Below, in pieces: positions 10,430-22,879 of a stretch of 64,000 nt of DNA. Positions within the stretch are counted from its first letter, which is position 1; every line of letters starts with the position of its first letter. The notes under the pieces were generated by a model that saw only the letters and a program-made list of their open reading frames with translations, did no database searches and had not been told where the DNA came from. The stretch is taken from contig CM057156.1 in assembly GCA_029962745.1 (NCBI GenBank), positions 32,742,027 through 32,806,026 on the forward strand, given 5' to 3'. This DNA is from Echinometra lucunter. Its lineage: Eukaryota; Echinodermata; Echinoidea; Camarodonta; Echinometridae. A program made the translations under genes and the position numbers.

Positions 10430-10745
10430 TGCAGGAGAGAGACGAAGTAATAAGATGAAAAGAAGAAGACAAAGAAAAAAGGACAAGTGAGATTACATAA
10501 TAAGAAGTCAAGAAAAGGAGAAGAGAAGGGAGGAGAAAGAAAGAAGAGAAGAGAAGGAAGCAAAGAGAGAGAGGAGAGAAACTTCAAGAGAAAAAGTAAA
10601 GAGAAAGGAACAAAGAGGAAAGGAAAGAGGATGCAAGACATTATGTCAAGAAGAAACCAGAAGAGAGGGGAAGAAAAAAATGAGAGGAAAAAAAAAAAAT
10701 GAAGAGAAAGAGGGAGAGAGAGAGAGAGAGGGGGGGGGGGGAAAG
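10430..10745 (+). repeat. Polypurine (GA-rich) tract ending in (GA)n and poly-G
   Basis: About 310 bp of nearly pure A+G on the + strand (AGAGAAGGGAGGAGAAAG and so on), ending in (GA)8-9 and about 12 G. It starts 100 bp after MITE family A copy 2. The long open frames across it, in both directions, are low-complexity and are not genes. Confidence 0.9.
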
Positions 10746-11059
10746 TGAATATAGCTAAAAATGAGATGAGAAGAATGCAACTTTAGGTCCTAAGTCCACA
10801 ACAGTGCCCTCTATTATACATACATTGGAGAGTGATGCTAGCTAGATGGTGCTGGACCATAATGCCAAATAATGAGAGAATGTGCTTTGAAGAAAGAATT
10901 GTAAAGAAAAGAAGTAGGCTTATAATCTTTGAATTGAAAATACATATACATACACAAAGCTACATTCAACATGAATTTTGTGTCAGCATCTAGGTTTTCA
11001 ATTATTTGTGGAGTCCGGGGGTAAGAATGTTTCTGAAATGTACTTGTGGGCCTTATTGC

Positions 11060-11880
11060 AATCCATTTTAACATTTATTCCCATTTTCTGATATCAAAGA
11101 ATTTTTGCAATAATATTTTCATATCAAGAATTCATTTCTTGATAGAAATTTTTTTTCTGCAGTTGACAAGTGGGAATTTGTGATATGAAGACTTGAATTA
11201 TGGATATCAAGAAGACTAATTTTTTATGTCAAAACAGCTTGCCATATGCTTGAAATTGGAATGTGGATTGGATTGTGCTCAAAATCAGAGAAAGAATTTT
11301 TGATATAAGAAAATGAACTCTTAAAGACATTGGTTAACATTGTTATGATTTTAAAAAATCTTGTTTTGTTACTTGAAAATGGGATAAACATAAGGGTTAT
11401 AGTGTAAAAATACCAGTCTGAAAGTTTCAAAGTATGATATCCAGAGGAAGTATTTTTAAATATAAAAAATGTGAACCAATGTTTGAAAAATATACGAAGG
11501 TCGGTTGCACAGAATAGACATAAGGAGTGCGCATGCGCGTGTGACTCGCCTTACCGTACTGTGTGTACTGGCGAATCACGCGGCGGGAGACACATAACGG
11601 CATTTTCAAATTCAAGCAAAGTGGTCCTCTTAGTGATTGTCTCATGAGACGAAGGATAATAAAATCGCCGTTTGCGTCTAACTGACACTTTTTCATTCCA
11701 AATTATGGTTGGTTTCAGGGTTTTTGAGTACTCATACACATGTTTCATCTTAGTTTGAGAATTTTTTAAATCAGCTACTCACAAAGTTAGCCAATGCCTT
11801 TAATATCAAGAAATGATTTCCTGTAGTTGATATCAAGAATTAATATAAGAAATAGGAATAGATGTTAAAACGGCTTGTCA
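11060..11880. repeat. Repeat rich in TGATATCA/ATATCAAGAA palindromes
   Basis: Phrases such as TATCAAGAATTCATTTCTTGATA, GGATATCAAGAAGAC, TTTTGATATAAG and, at 11800-11840, AATATCAAGAAATGA and GTTGATATCAAGAATTAA are alternating direct and inverted copies of one short motif. CAAAACAGCTTGCCATA (11232) and TAAAACGGCTTGTCATA (11866) show that the two sides belong to one repeat, interrupted by unrelated GC-richer sequence at 11500-11700. Confidence 0.55.
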
Positions 11881-12409
11881 TAGGGCTGATGAGTACTGTA
11901 TTACCAGGGAGATGGGAGTAAATGGTCGTAGTGGAATGGGCTTCAGCCCCCCCCCCCCCACCCCCAAGCCTCATACCAACCCCCAAAAGGCATCTTGGAG
12001 AGATTGAAAATTGTCCAGAATAACTCTCATTGTAGACTGTCTTGAATAGATAATAGCAGGTCTAGTAAATAGGGAACAATAATTATTCAAATAAGTGCTA
12101 GCAATGTAATACTTGTCATTGTGAATGGAATGATAACTAGAAATTTGATCCCAGCAGGTTATGGTTGTGTCTGTGACGAGACTGCCTGCTGATGTACAAA
12201 AACTGCTAAAATGATAGGCAATCGTGTAAATTACAATGTAGACCACCCAGTTTTCAGTCTGAAAAAATGATTGAAGATTGTGGTAGTCTGAAAAACTGAT
12301 ACTCTTTGACTGTTACTTTAATAAATATGGAAATTTTAAAATCCCACATAGCCCCTATTGGAAAGAAACTTATTTCATTCCATAATGTCCCTTTCTGACA
12401 TATTTCATT

Positions 12410-12800
12410 GTTGACACACCCGGGGGGGGGGGGGGGGGGGGGGGGGGCAGTCATTCGAATATATTGCTGTACACATGCGTGACCAGAAAAACTTCTGAAA
12501 AGGGTAGTCTTTGCCAGTTAAGGCACATTACACGTTTAAGATGTTAAAAGGGCAAAAAGATCAGGAAAAAATGGTATGTTTTTTAGTTTGTTAACATGCT
12601 TAGGGAGTCCTTTTCTGGACCATTCTTAATCTGGAGTTTGTGTAGCCTCATATATGTTTAATTAGGGTATGTTTTGAGGAGATTAAACCCATTTAGGGTG
12701 TATATTTTTTGAGAAGAGACTCAGAAAAACTTGAAAAAGAGGGTAGTTTTGACCACTGGATAAAACTGACTGCCTCACCCCTCCCCCCCCCCCGACACAC
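12410..12800. mobile_element. Interspersed repeat with 26-bp poly-G run
   Basis: After about 26 G (12422-12447) comes AATATATTGCTGTACACATGCGTGACC and related text that recurs at 43729-43870, so this is a dispersed family. The segment ends in another C-run near 12783. There is no coding potential. Confidence 0.6.
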
Positions 12801-13084
12801 CAATTGCCTACGGGAACCGGGTGATCCTGTATTAAGTCTATGGGAATTTGAAGATTCAGCCTTGTATACAAAACTGCCTCCTTGATCTAATGTATACTTA
12901 GTTTACCCTCAAGCCACTTAATTAGCTCTATCTTCAAGAATGACTCCTAAATTTCAAGATGACCAGTCGCCCCTCACAGGCTATCCGGCCCGACCTTAAT
13001 ATGATTGTGTTGCCATCTTTATACTTAATCTGTTACATCTAATACGAACTTCAAATTGCGGTGCCATTATAGATTGGTACAATC

Positions 13085-13262
13085 TTCAGCTGTCTGTCTC
13101 TATCTCTATCTCACTCTGTCTGTCTCTCTCTATCTCTCTAGCTCTTCAACCCTATTTATTGATTTTTTTATTGTAGACTAGCTTTCTACTCTTTTTCTTC
13201 CTTCCCTTATACTTTACATTTTAATTTCTTCCATCTTTCCCCCTCTTTTCTCTGTTTTATTT
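13085..13262 (+). repeat. CT-rich microsatellite tract
   Basis: Repeated TCTCTATCTCTATCTCACTCTGTCTGTC followed by pyrimidine-rich sequence. Low complexity. Confidence 0.8.
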
Positions 13263-14135
13263 CAGCCTCAAGCATATGGGAGGGTCGGCTAATCTCTCCC
13301 AAATGAATCCTGTATAACAGCTTAAAAGAGAGCAACAAAAGATGATAAACATGAGATACTAGTAGTCGTGCAAAACGTGGTCTCAATTTCAGTTGTGGTT
13401 TTTAATGAATATGACTTCTGACTATTTTTTGCCAGTTTAAAAAAAAATGTTATTTTGCACATCTTAAATCAGGAGCAGATCCAGGAATCTGAAATATAAG
13501 AATGAGGCCGGAGGGGGAGGGGAAGGGATGGAAACAATGACGAAAAAAAAAAAAAAATTGTGAACATCAGGAATGACAGTATACATTAGGTTGGTTTAAT
13601 AGGGGCGTGGGCTGGTTGTGCTCCCCCCCCCCTTGGTTTCAACAACTAATGCAAGATGAACCATACAGATATCCCTGCCTGTAGCCTGCTGTTCTAAAGA
13701 GGTGGATTTAAAAACGAAACAAAAACAAACAGACTAGATTAGCATCTTAGCATCAGGAGATCAAGGGTAGATCCAGCCTGTGAAATAATTCAATTTTATT
13801 CCTGTAGCTGAGTGGCTGTCAGCTTTTAAAATTGAAGAGGAGAATCAGAAATATAAGGAGAGTCTTTCTTGAATGACAGCCCAGTAACTGTAAACTCACT
13901 GCTTCTGTTTTTCTCAAGATTTTAGCATTCTAAATTAAACTTGTTGTTTCATCACCATCAAGAAATTATCTGAGTTTGTATACATATATCAAAAGAGCTG
14001 ATAACATACAATTTTCTTTTTCAAGTGAAAGCGATTTGTTTAGCATTGGGCTGGACACATTCTTTAATGCATTCTCGCATTGTGAACAATTGCAAGCTCA
14101 TAACTTCAAAAAGTTGGGAGGGGCATGGTTTATGC

Positions 14136-14706
14136 CGGGGGGGGGGGGGGGGGGCACTCAACCCCAAAAATGTTAGGTATGTGCCACGGGCGAGACAAAA
14201 AAATGGGGGCTTTGGAACGGGCTTATTGTAAAAAGGAGGGATTTCGGAACTATACAAATGTTTGTGAAAACGGGGGTATTTGGAACGGTTCGCCTGCATG
14301 TGAGTGTGTATGTATCCCTATGAAACGGGCATACATGCATGCAGCTAGCCCGGCGGCACGGGCGCCGGGTGCGCTCGCGCAGAGGCAATGGTCGGACAGC
14401 GCTGGCTGGCCTACGTGCAGTATGGTGTGGGCCGCTTTTCACCAAAAATGAAGCTCATTGTAATGGATCAATGCGGCCGGAATGGGGAAACAAAAAATAT
14501 GCGGAGCTTTGGAACGGATTTCTTTCTTCTTTTTTCTCGATAAGAAGAAAATGCTATGCTTTGGAACGGTTTTCTTTGTTCTTTTTTCTCGATAAGAAGA
14601 AAATGCTATGCTTTGGAACAGAAATTTGAGTGTAAAAATGGGGGTCTTCTCTGCGGCACATACCCACCATGCATTATATACTGAGTGCCAACCTCCCCCC
14701 CCCCCG
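14136..14706. mobile_element. Element bounded by poly-G and poly-C with inverted ends
   Basis: Left end: about 16 G then GGCACTCAACCCC...TAGGTATGTGCCACGG. Right end: GCGGCACATACCCACC...CTGAGTGCCAACCT then about 12 C. The two ends are inverted relatives. The interior is CpG-rich (GGCGCCGGGTGCGCTCGCGC), unlike the surroundings, and repeats TTTGGAACGG five or so times, including a tandem 52-bp unit at 14507-14610. Frames of 70-108 codons cross it on both strands, without a known domain. Confidence 0.7.
14507..14610 (+). repeat. Two tandem copies of a 52-bp unit
   Basis: CTTTGGAACGG...TTTTTTCTCGATAAGAAGAAAATGCTATG is repeated at 14507 and 14559, and the next copy starts at 14611 before diverging. 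The copies differ at only a few positions. Confidence 0.9.
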
Positions 14707-14935
14707 GGGGTTTATGCTTCCCCCCTCTTGTCCGTCCTGTATTCATCTCTCTTATTCGCCCCTCTTGTGAATCGGCTGCCAACTTTTGTCTTTAAAGTTT
14801 TATTTTTTTCTCTCTTAAACAAAATTGACATTGGAGTGTAGCAATTCATACAAATTACAAATACATTTACATTTTTATCATGAACCCCCCAATTTTCAAG
14901 TTTTAAATATCCTACAAAGTTAAAAATATTTCCTA

Positions 14936-15351
14936 TTAACCCATTCGTGACAGAGGTCCACATTTTGTGGTTTGGCCTAATATCTTTTGATGCAAAGCTC
15001 TAAAAATCATACCAAATACATGAGCAGAAAGAGCAAAAAATTCTACACAAACTGTGGCCATTTTGGTTGCGTCAATATTTGTTATTTGATGCTGAAAACT
15101 TTTAAAAGGAAAATAAGCATTAAAATCCTTAAATTGGCAATGTGATAGAAAGTTTAAAATCACCGTTTTCCCCTGCAAATTGGCAACTTTTTGACTTCTC
15201 ATCATAATTTCTGTCAATTCATATTCATTTCAGATACATGACGTTTTATAAGAAAAATGTAGCAATAAAATAAAAATGTTGGTGTTGCCAATTTAAAGAA
15301 TAAAAACTGATCAAATTAGGCTTTAAATAATTCCTGTCACGAATGGGTTAA
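14936..15351. mobile_element. TTAA-flanked MITE, family B (piggyBac-like), copy 1
   Basis: Perfect 18-bp termini TTAACCCATTCGTGACAG and its complement at 15334-15351, giving TTAA target duplication plus a CCC-starting inverted repeat as in piggyBac-type transposons. The 416-bp interior is non-coding. A second copy is at 42259-42658. Confidence 0.92.
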
Positions 15352-16119
15352 CAAAACCAAATGCAAATAAAGTTTTACATTTCATACATAAACCAAAGTG
15401 CAAATGAGAGTTTCACATTTCATACAAAATCTTAATTGGTGTGATTATACAATATATAAAAAAATAAAAGTTATGTCCAACCAAAGGCGTGTCCAACCAT
15501 GCCCACCGCATGTTGTGTATTTGAAGGATGATTTGAATTTGCAATTTTCCAATAATGGTCAGCAAGTCTGTTTGTAGAGACTATGACATAGTTTATTGTT
15601 TTGCCTATGTTTCTGTTTAAGGAGAAACTGATTATGATGACTGATGGTGACAAATTGTGTTCTGATTGATCCATGCAGGTTGCTAATAGAGCTGGCATAG
15701 AGAGAGATGGGTGCGTGGTCTAGGAGAGGTAGGGGTGCTAGGCAGGGGAGAAGCAGAGGTGCAAGGCTGGAGACATGACGAACATTGGTATTAAACGGTA
15801 TGTACAGGTGTATTGGCTTGCAGCCATGTGTAAATAGCCAAATAACATTGGTTTGATGAGATCCAGCAAACAATAAGTTTGCAAGGGAGCCGATTCAATC
15901 AGACCTACAGGTAAACCTGCTTTAGCGACTGGTAGAAAGGTCACCTGATTACAAAGATCAAAATTTTAATTTTCTTTCAACTGAAAGAGTTGAATATCAA
16001 ATGTTTAAATATTCAATTCTAAGATAGTAGGACTTGAGTCTATCGCAAACATGTTAGAAATACAAGCCTTCCAGATACGAGCTATGATTTCAGATCTGAA
16101 ACCAAGAATATTCATTTAT

Positions 16120-16210
16120 CCCATTGAGCACTAAACATGAGATAACGCGGGCTAGGGTCTATGGCAAATGCTTGTTACATGTAGACTGAATTCACATCAT
16201 GCTCAATGGG
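16120..16210. mobile_element. Very short inverted-repeat element (91 bp)
   Basis: Perfect 11-bp ends CCCATTGAGCA and TGCTCAATGGG, with flanks TTAT and TTTT. It may be a degenerate TTAA insertion of the same general type as families B and C. Confidence 0.5.
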
Positions 16211-17289
16211 TTTTAAGTGACAACTGTAGTTTCATTCACTGCGCATTTGTGATGCATCTTTATTTCTGTATTCTTCGACCAACTTTAATTGCTTGACTCT
16301 CTCTGGTGTGCAAGGAACACCTACAGATAATATTGCTCAGTTGGTCCAAGCCTACATCATGCAAGTCACGGTTTCCCCCATTGATTCTCTGCAATACCCC
16401 GGGGTGCCATATAGCAGCAGGTTTCTTGATGAAATGAAAACAGCATTGGTCGGAAGTGATTTTTTTCTTAAGCATAGCCATCTCAGCTTGAGCCAACACT
16501 TTCAACAAAATATATATCTTACTTGAAATACAGCTTGACAGTAACTGAGTGGTTCTTATGGTAGGATTTAATAGGCTTCTATCAAAAGACACCAAGAAAA
16601 AAAATGAAATCAAAGTTATTAAAGATACCCAACTAATCAGTGGTCCTAAATATAATAGAAATAAACAAAACATAAAACATGAGTTATGATGTGTACTGCA
16701 GAAAATTGAAGAGAAATAATGTTACATGTTTTGAACTACATTCCTCTTCATTTTCCAAAATGATACATATGCCTAGATATGATGACAGCTATAACATATT
16801 TGCCTCAAACCGTCCAATAAGGCAAATTTGATTGGAGACTAAAATAACTGCACTTTGTTTTCCCCCGAAAGAGTATAGGACCGGGTTTAGTCTTTTTGTA
16901 AAGCGTACCATACCAGTACTGTACTGTACTAAAAAGCAAAAAAATTGAAAGACTAAATGCAACTGAAGCGGTCCAAAGAGTATTGTACCCGTACTTGGGC
17001 AGACCACTTCGCGAGCTGGTGCACAGGCTTACTGTACCAGTACCTGCACGCCAGGCTGCCTTAACGCAATCCCGTACTGTTATGAATGTCGAGAGTTGAC
17101 GTCCATGCCATGCAAACGAGCTATAACGGAGATCAAAATACATGAATATATTAGAGAATAGACGAACGTACCTCTGACTTGTCTTTTATTATAAGCTTGT
17201 TAATGATATAATAGATATAGGACATAATAACAGGTGCACACCTTCGAACAGAATAGATTAAGAACTTATCAAACTTATCAAGAACAGAT

Positions 17290-17765
17290 CAAACTTTAAG
17301 ATGTACATGTATGTACCCTTTGCAAGAACAGATTATTGTATGATCTCATTCTGTCCTAAAACTACAAATGACTGGAACAAGCTCCTTAAGTATGTTGTCA
17401 ACATGAAAACTCTTAGCTTGTTTAAAAAAAAAAACATTAAAGAACCATCTCAACCTACACAGTTAATTCAACAAATGTCTGTATATGTACATGTATATCT
17501 CGCTTTGCAGTCTTGTACTTTGAAATGTTACCTTGATTTTTCTGGAAATCATTGCTGGTGACCACTGATTACATTTTCGTAACTTCATGTATGCTCTACA
17601 TTGTGCAATATGTTTATGATGTATTTTGCTGTTGTCGCTTTTATATCCAGGAAGCAGACTTGTATGGGTTTAAGTACTCATACCTTCCAGAGACATGTTT
17701 TTATATTGTCTGAATAAATTCACATCAAATCAAATCAAATCAAATCAAATCAAATCAAATCAAAC
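17290..17765 (+). mobile_element. LINE 3' end with (ATCAA)n tail
   Basis: The frame FCPKTTNDWNKLLKYVVNMK and LSLFK matches the conserved end of CR1/L2-type ORF2 ('P.....WN.LP..V....SL..FK'). After a stop, about 190 bp of 3' UTR leads to GAATAAATTCACATCAAATC and seven or eight ATCAA repeats (17733-17764), a usual LINE 3' microsatellite. 5'-truncated and inactive. Confidence 0.75.
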
Positions 17766-19640
17766 CTGGAAATCAAATAACTTCCTTGTAGAAGATTCTA
17801 CAGTTATACATGTACATGTATAACAGTATCTTGCATACAACAGGTCAAATTTAAAGGATTTTTTAAATCTAATGATTTGTGAAAAACAATAAATCCTTGG
17901 TGACTTCTGCGAAAGAGTACCTATGTGGCAGTAAGGAAAGATATTTGAATTTATTGTGTTTATATCTTCAAAATATTAAGTTTGATGAGAAATGACAGCT
18001 TTTTAAGCAAGCAATTTTTGGTTTGCCTATATCTTGAACTCTAATTTTCACTCTTGGTTTAAATTACCCCAAGGGGATGAAATAAAGACAGGCTTAGTTC
18101 TTAAAAACACAGACAGGAATAGGCTTCACTGACAGTAAGAGCTAAAAGTAGCCTCTGTACAAGTCATTTCTCATCTAAGATTTACTGCTGATTAAAGGAA
18201 ACCATTACAACCAACCAGAAAAATACTTTTTCTTATCAAGCCTTAATTTTCACCCTTTCATAAAAGTTGATTTTGCTTTGATACTCAAGTGCAAACTATT
18301 TTTATGGGTCACTTGATAGAAGATGCCCTGGGCTATCCACAGATATTAAATTTTCCTGGAAATATTTAGATGACGATCCTCCTTCAATCTGTAAACTTTT
18401 TTGGGGGAATGCTCTTCTTAACGTATCATGATAAAAAAAGCCTTTTCTGTAGGCTAAAAAGTTGATGTAGGAGAGTTTGATGTTATTGTAGTTGATTTGA
18501 TTAGGACACCTTTGGTGAGAGACCAATTGCTCTAAGTGTCTACTACCAGGGGGTTCACTGCTGGAAACACCAAGTTGGTAGATTTCATGTAATTGTGTTC
18601 ATTTTCAGTGGTATTTCGTTTGCTAGACAGTATTTTACTTTAGGCAAGTGCAATGTCCAATCTGTTTTCACCCATTTATTAGGCATTATGCCATAGCCTT
18701 AGTTTTGAGGGAAAGAATGCATGCTTGGACAAGAACTGTCTTTCCAAATTGAGGGATGTGACTCATTTTATATGAGAATATTAGTATTGTTATGATTATA
18801 TTGACTAATCATTATGGTTCCACACTGATGGAAAATGAATAAAGCTTTAAGAACTATAATGTAGGAGGTGCAAGTGCGAGTGCAAGGAATTTTTTTAAAG
18901 GTCCATTCAAAGTCAGTACTGATAGGCCCTCTTCAACTGTTTGTCAGATTTTCTTGTTTTCAGCTGGTCAGTGGCAGGTAGAATTATGATGCTGTGAAGT
19001 TCTTTGCTTACGTTGAATATTATTCAAATAAGAGATGCAAAATATATATTTTTTTGCTGAGACAGCTAAAAAAAATACAGGCCTTTACACCTGTAAAACC
19101 AATGAGAGTTCAGTTAATGTAACGTAGTGTATGAAGGGCTGCGATCACTGTGCGGGCAGTGATTGGGGTGCAGGGGATCGTCTAGCATACAGCAGAAATG
19201 TAACCATTACATTGTGCTCATTCCAGATATTTACAAATCAAAAAATCCTTATTGTTGCCTGATCATGTGCCACATATAGAATTAGCGTATGATAGTAGTA
19301 TACTGCTTTGATACTGAATGATGACTTGCATCAATGCTGTCAGATATAGATTGACTGGAAACGATTTAATTATCCCTAGTCATGCTGTCCATGCCAGGCT
19401 CATTAACTGTTTGTATTTTAAGAAATTAATGAGGTGAAGAGAAAGTTCAAGTTACTCTCACCAATGTGTTTGGCATTATGGATGACTACTCGGTGACAGC
19501 AAGATTTGAAAGCACTTGCTAATGAGACAGGGAACTTATAGAAAGGCTATACCCTATCTGGACTGTGTTAGACCTCTCTTTTGATTGGAATCATTTAGGG
19601 GTAAATTCAAAAGAAGTGTATGAAAATTCTATAGAATTCT
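17766..19640. other. Intergenic sequence without recognised features
   Basis: AT-rich unique-looking DNA. No splice-compatible open frame with a recognisable domain was seen on either strand. A small inverted pair (GATCACTGTGCGGGCAGTGATT) lies near 19143-19165. Confidence 0.5.
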
Positions 19641-19790
19641 ACTTTCATGTTTATATAAAAAATGTCTCATGCACGAAAATAGAAAAAGGGCCAATTTTGT
19701 TCTATTTTTTATGCTTTGCATGATAATAAATAAATCTGATTCTGAATTGTGGTTAGTTTGCAAAAAAAAAAAAAAAAAAAAAAATGCTAC
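19640..19790 (+). mobile_element. Possible retroelement 3' end with poly-A
   Basis: ATGATAATAAATAAATCTGATTCTGAATTG followed shortly by about 23 A resembles LINE/SINE 3' ends. Nothing coding remains, so the call is tentative. Confidence 0.35.
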
Positions 19791-20109
19791 AAATGAAGTT
19801 CAATCTGCAAAGTCAGTAAGGTGCAGAAAGAAATTTTGGTCAAACTCAATACCTAAAAAAAACCCCCAAAACAACTATTATTGTGCTAGTATGATGCAGG
19901 TGGAAAATGAAGTATTCTAGTAACAACCATGACTAGACTCTATTGCTACAAATTGATGATTAACTGTGTAGCAAGTGTAATGCTATAACTTTCAGCAAAT
20001 TGCTCTCTGTTACATGTATAAGTATTACTATTTCTTTCTTTTTCTCTCTTTCTATCTCTCTGACCAATACTAGACTTACATGTTTTGGTTTTTTCGGGGG
20101 GGGGGGGGG

Positions 20110-21895
20110 TGGGAATATGGAAGCGGAGTTTTAATAAGCACTTGTTCGGCGCTCTGAGTGAGTTCATGTGTAAGAAAATTATATTCTTAAGAGATAAATC
20201 TTCATCGTAATTGTTGATGAGGCATTAAAAAAAGAATAATGTGTGAGAGATGAATTTGTGTGGATATACATGCATGTAATTGCCTTTAAATACAGCCCCC
20301 TTGTGAAAATGCATGTTGATTTTGCCACTTTCAAATGCTGTAATTCTGCATGTGTGAATGGAGCAAGCTCAATTCCTAACTTGTGAGAACAAATTAGGTT
20401 TATATGCCATAAAAGTATGACAATAATGATGAAATAGCATCCTTTTTAATACCGTACAGGGTTTAGATTTACAAGTGCAAAGCCCATCATTCAGATGGAG
20501 TCAATCTCCGGAAATTCAAGTTTTTTTGCAGAACAAATTGAGTTTATCAACATGACAGACCACCCTAAATATAAAGTATCTCCAGTTTCTCCCTCATATG
20601 TATTAATCCCTGAGGGTTTTGTATTGGATCTTATGATTTGCTTTATAAAGCACTCTGCTTTTTCGGGATGGGAACTGCTTTCAGAGATTGATTTATTGTG
20701 ATACCTTACTCTAGCTTGGCTCCTGCATGGAAATATGAGAGTTATGATCCGTGAAATTCTATTTTGAAGGATATTTTCCTATTTCCATAGTGGGGAAGAT
20801 TTATCTAAAGGCCACCCCCAGATTCATCTGTTGGTAGGGGGCTTATTCTACACGGTCAAGAGGATTAAGACCTACTTATGACTGCAAACCTAATTGAGGT
20901 ATCAAAATCTTGTGGTTAACCCCTAGACTATAATTATCGCTAATCAAGAATTAAAGAGGAAATTAGCAATGAATGTTCGGTCATGATGCTTCGCTTCATT
21001 CCATTGTGACGCTAAGCCAGAGTCATTCAGCTCTATATTATTCATGTTTATAGGATAATTTTAGTGGAATGATTACCTCTGTTGTGTCTTCCTTGTCTTC
21101 CCTTATTTGATGAAATAAGTTATCTTCTTTCTACTTCCAACTCATCTGGACATTTGTCTTTAAATTCTATTTAAAACATATATTTCATTATCCAAACCAT
21201 GACATATTATATTAAAACGGCATGGTCAACCAGATGCTTTTTTAAAAAGACATGAAATATGATTTTTAAATTGCAATTTCATCTGGGTACTTTTGTACAA
21301 ACCATAAGACCACAAATTTTACTTGTCAACTGATAACCTTTCATACAATTGATAATTATTGCCTTTCTGCTAATATTAATTCCTTGCATACCCACTACAA
21401 TGAAAGAAATCGTGAAGCATTTATTCTTAGAGGATCTGTATCAGAGAGTATTGTGACATCATGAACCGGAAATCTCATGTGAGTTGTCAGTTTTCCTAAA
21501 TACTTATGAAAATGGAATGACACAAAGTGGGAAATCATATTTCCTATTAAAGCATACTGCCCAATTTTACTGACAGATGGACTTTCTGAAGGGTGATTGT
21601 TAAGTCTTCTTGGCACAGTTTTTATTCTTTACAAGCTCAAGGAGTGCCAGTAGTATATCAAACAAGAAAACTGGTTTGAACGGTATGGAATATGAGATCT
21701 GTGCATCATGTCTGTCTTCAGCAAACAATTCCCTTCAAGGCTTTGATGTCATACTGCATGGAGAAACAAATTTTCCATGACATTTGATTTTATGGTGAGT
21801 TTGTGAATAGGGTAGATATTGTGGACTATCTCTCTATCCCTATAATCAAGTGTCATGTACAAAGCAGCAGGACCATGTATTTGCTGATTCTTCTT
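20110..21895. other. Intergenic sequence without recognised features
   Basis: After a poly-G run (20097-20109) this is AT-rich DNA with no coding or repeat signature that I could support. Confidence 0.45.
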
Positions 21896-21901
21896 TTTAT
21901 A

Positions 21902-22239
21902 GGAAAAGGAAACCCTGGAGACAATTTGATTTTAATGAAAAGAGAGGATAGAGAGAACCAATTAAGAAAGTTGTGAAAGTTTGAAAGTCTTGATTAACTT
22001 TCTGTGCCGATCCTCAAAACATCGCTTCAGTATTGCAAGTTTTTGTGAACAACTCTCCATATATTTTGTGCTCAAAATTTTCTTTGTTATCTCTCAAGGT
22101 GCAGCTTGTCTCTTTATGAACTCAACTTTATGTTCTGTCATATACATTTTGCATTAATATATCTTGAGCTTTTTTTCAACTGCTTCTATCTATCCTCTCT
22201 CTTCATTAATATTTATTTGTCTCCAGGGTTTCCTTTTCC
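21902..22239. mobile_element. MITE with ~55-bp inverted termini
   Basis: Ends start GGAAAAGGAAACCCTGGAG. The left arm continues ACAATTTGATTTTAATGAAA and AGAGAGGATAGA; the right arm is its diverged complement through TCTATCCTCTCTCTTCATTAAT and CTCCAGGGTTTCC. The 338-bp element has no coding capacity. No clear target duplication. Confidence 0.8.
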
Positions 22240-22846
22240 TTTAAGGAACAAATGGTGATGGTTTTCATCCAGAAAGAATGTACCCAAAATTGAATTCAGA
22301 ATGTGGCCTACAGTGTTTATGTCTGAAAATTAAAGCTCAAAACCAAGGACTCAAAACACGGTCTGTTTGGAAATATTTTGAAAACACTGAATTTAGAAAA
22401 TTAGGAAATTGCCTGCAAGTATCCATTTCTGATGGAAAATGGGTTTTAGCACAAAGCCTATCAGTAGCTGTTTTTATCAAAACGCATGTGCCGCTTCATC
22501 ATGAGCTGCTTTTTCAAATGAAATAAAGCTTAAATTCTTTCTATAAATGAATTTCAAGCCTATTTTTTATTGTATGAAGCTTGATTGTCTATTTGATTTG
22601 AGAGGACAGAATATTTCATGTTTTTTCTGTGAAAGTTATAACTAAGAATTGAAAAATGTCACTTTGATTGACTGCCATGAGACTTGTTGATACATGTAAG
22701 TGAAATTGTGAACCACTTTAAAAAAAAAATGCAGTGTTTTTTTTTTTTATGTACAAGGTGAATTGCAGGTGACCAAACAAAGGGGCTGTATACACACTCA
22801 CTTATTTTGTTTTTTAGGATACAGAAATATGATGCAATGTACATGA

Positions 22847-22879
22847 CCCCCCCCCCCCCCTCCCACACACACACACACT
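22847..22879. repeat. Poly-C run plus (CA)n
   Basis: About 14 C, then TCC and a short (CA) run. Confidence 0.85.

Noticed and set aside
10038..10702. Overlapping open frames, Lys/Glu/Arg-rich on + and Phe/Leu/Ser-rich on -
   Set aside because: Products of MITE family A copy 2 and the polypurine tract; low complexity.
14125..14629. Several 90-108-codon frames on both strands
   Set aside because: They arise from the GC-rich repeat element with tandem TTTGGAACGG units.
16260..16673. 137-codon minus-strand frame
   Set aside because: Longest frame in the intergenic part, but no recognisable domain, no splice context and no similarity I can name. A retroelement or dead gene fragment remains possible.
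16805..17143. 112-codon minus-strand frame in a GC-richer patch
   Set aside because: No known domain and no splice-site support; the patch has palindromic GTACTGTAC text.
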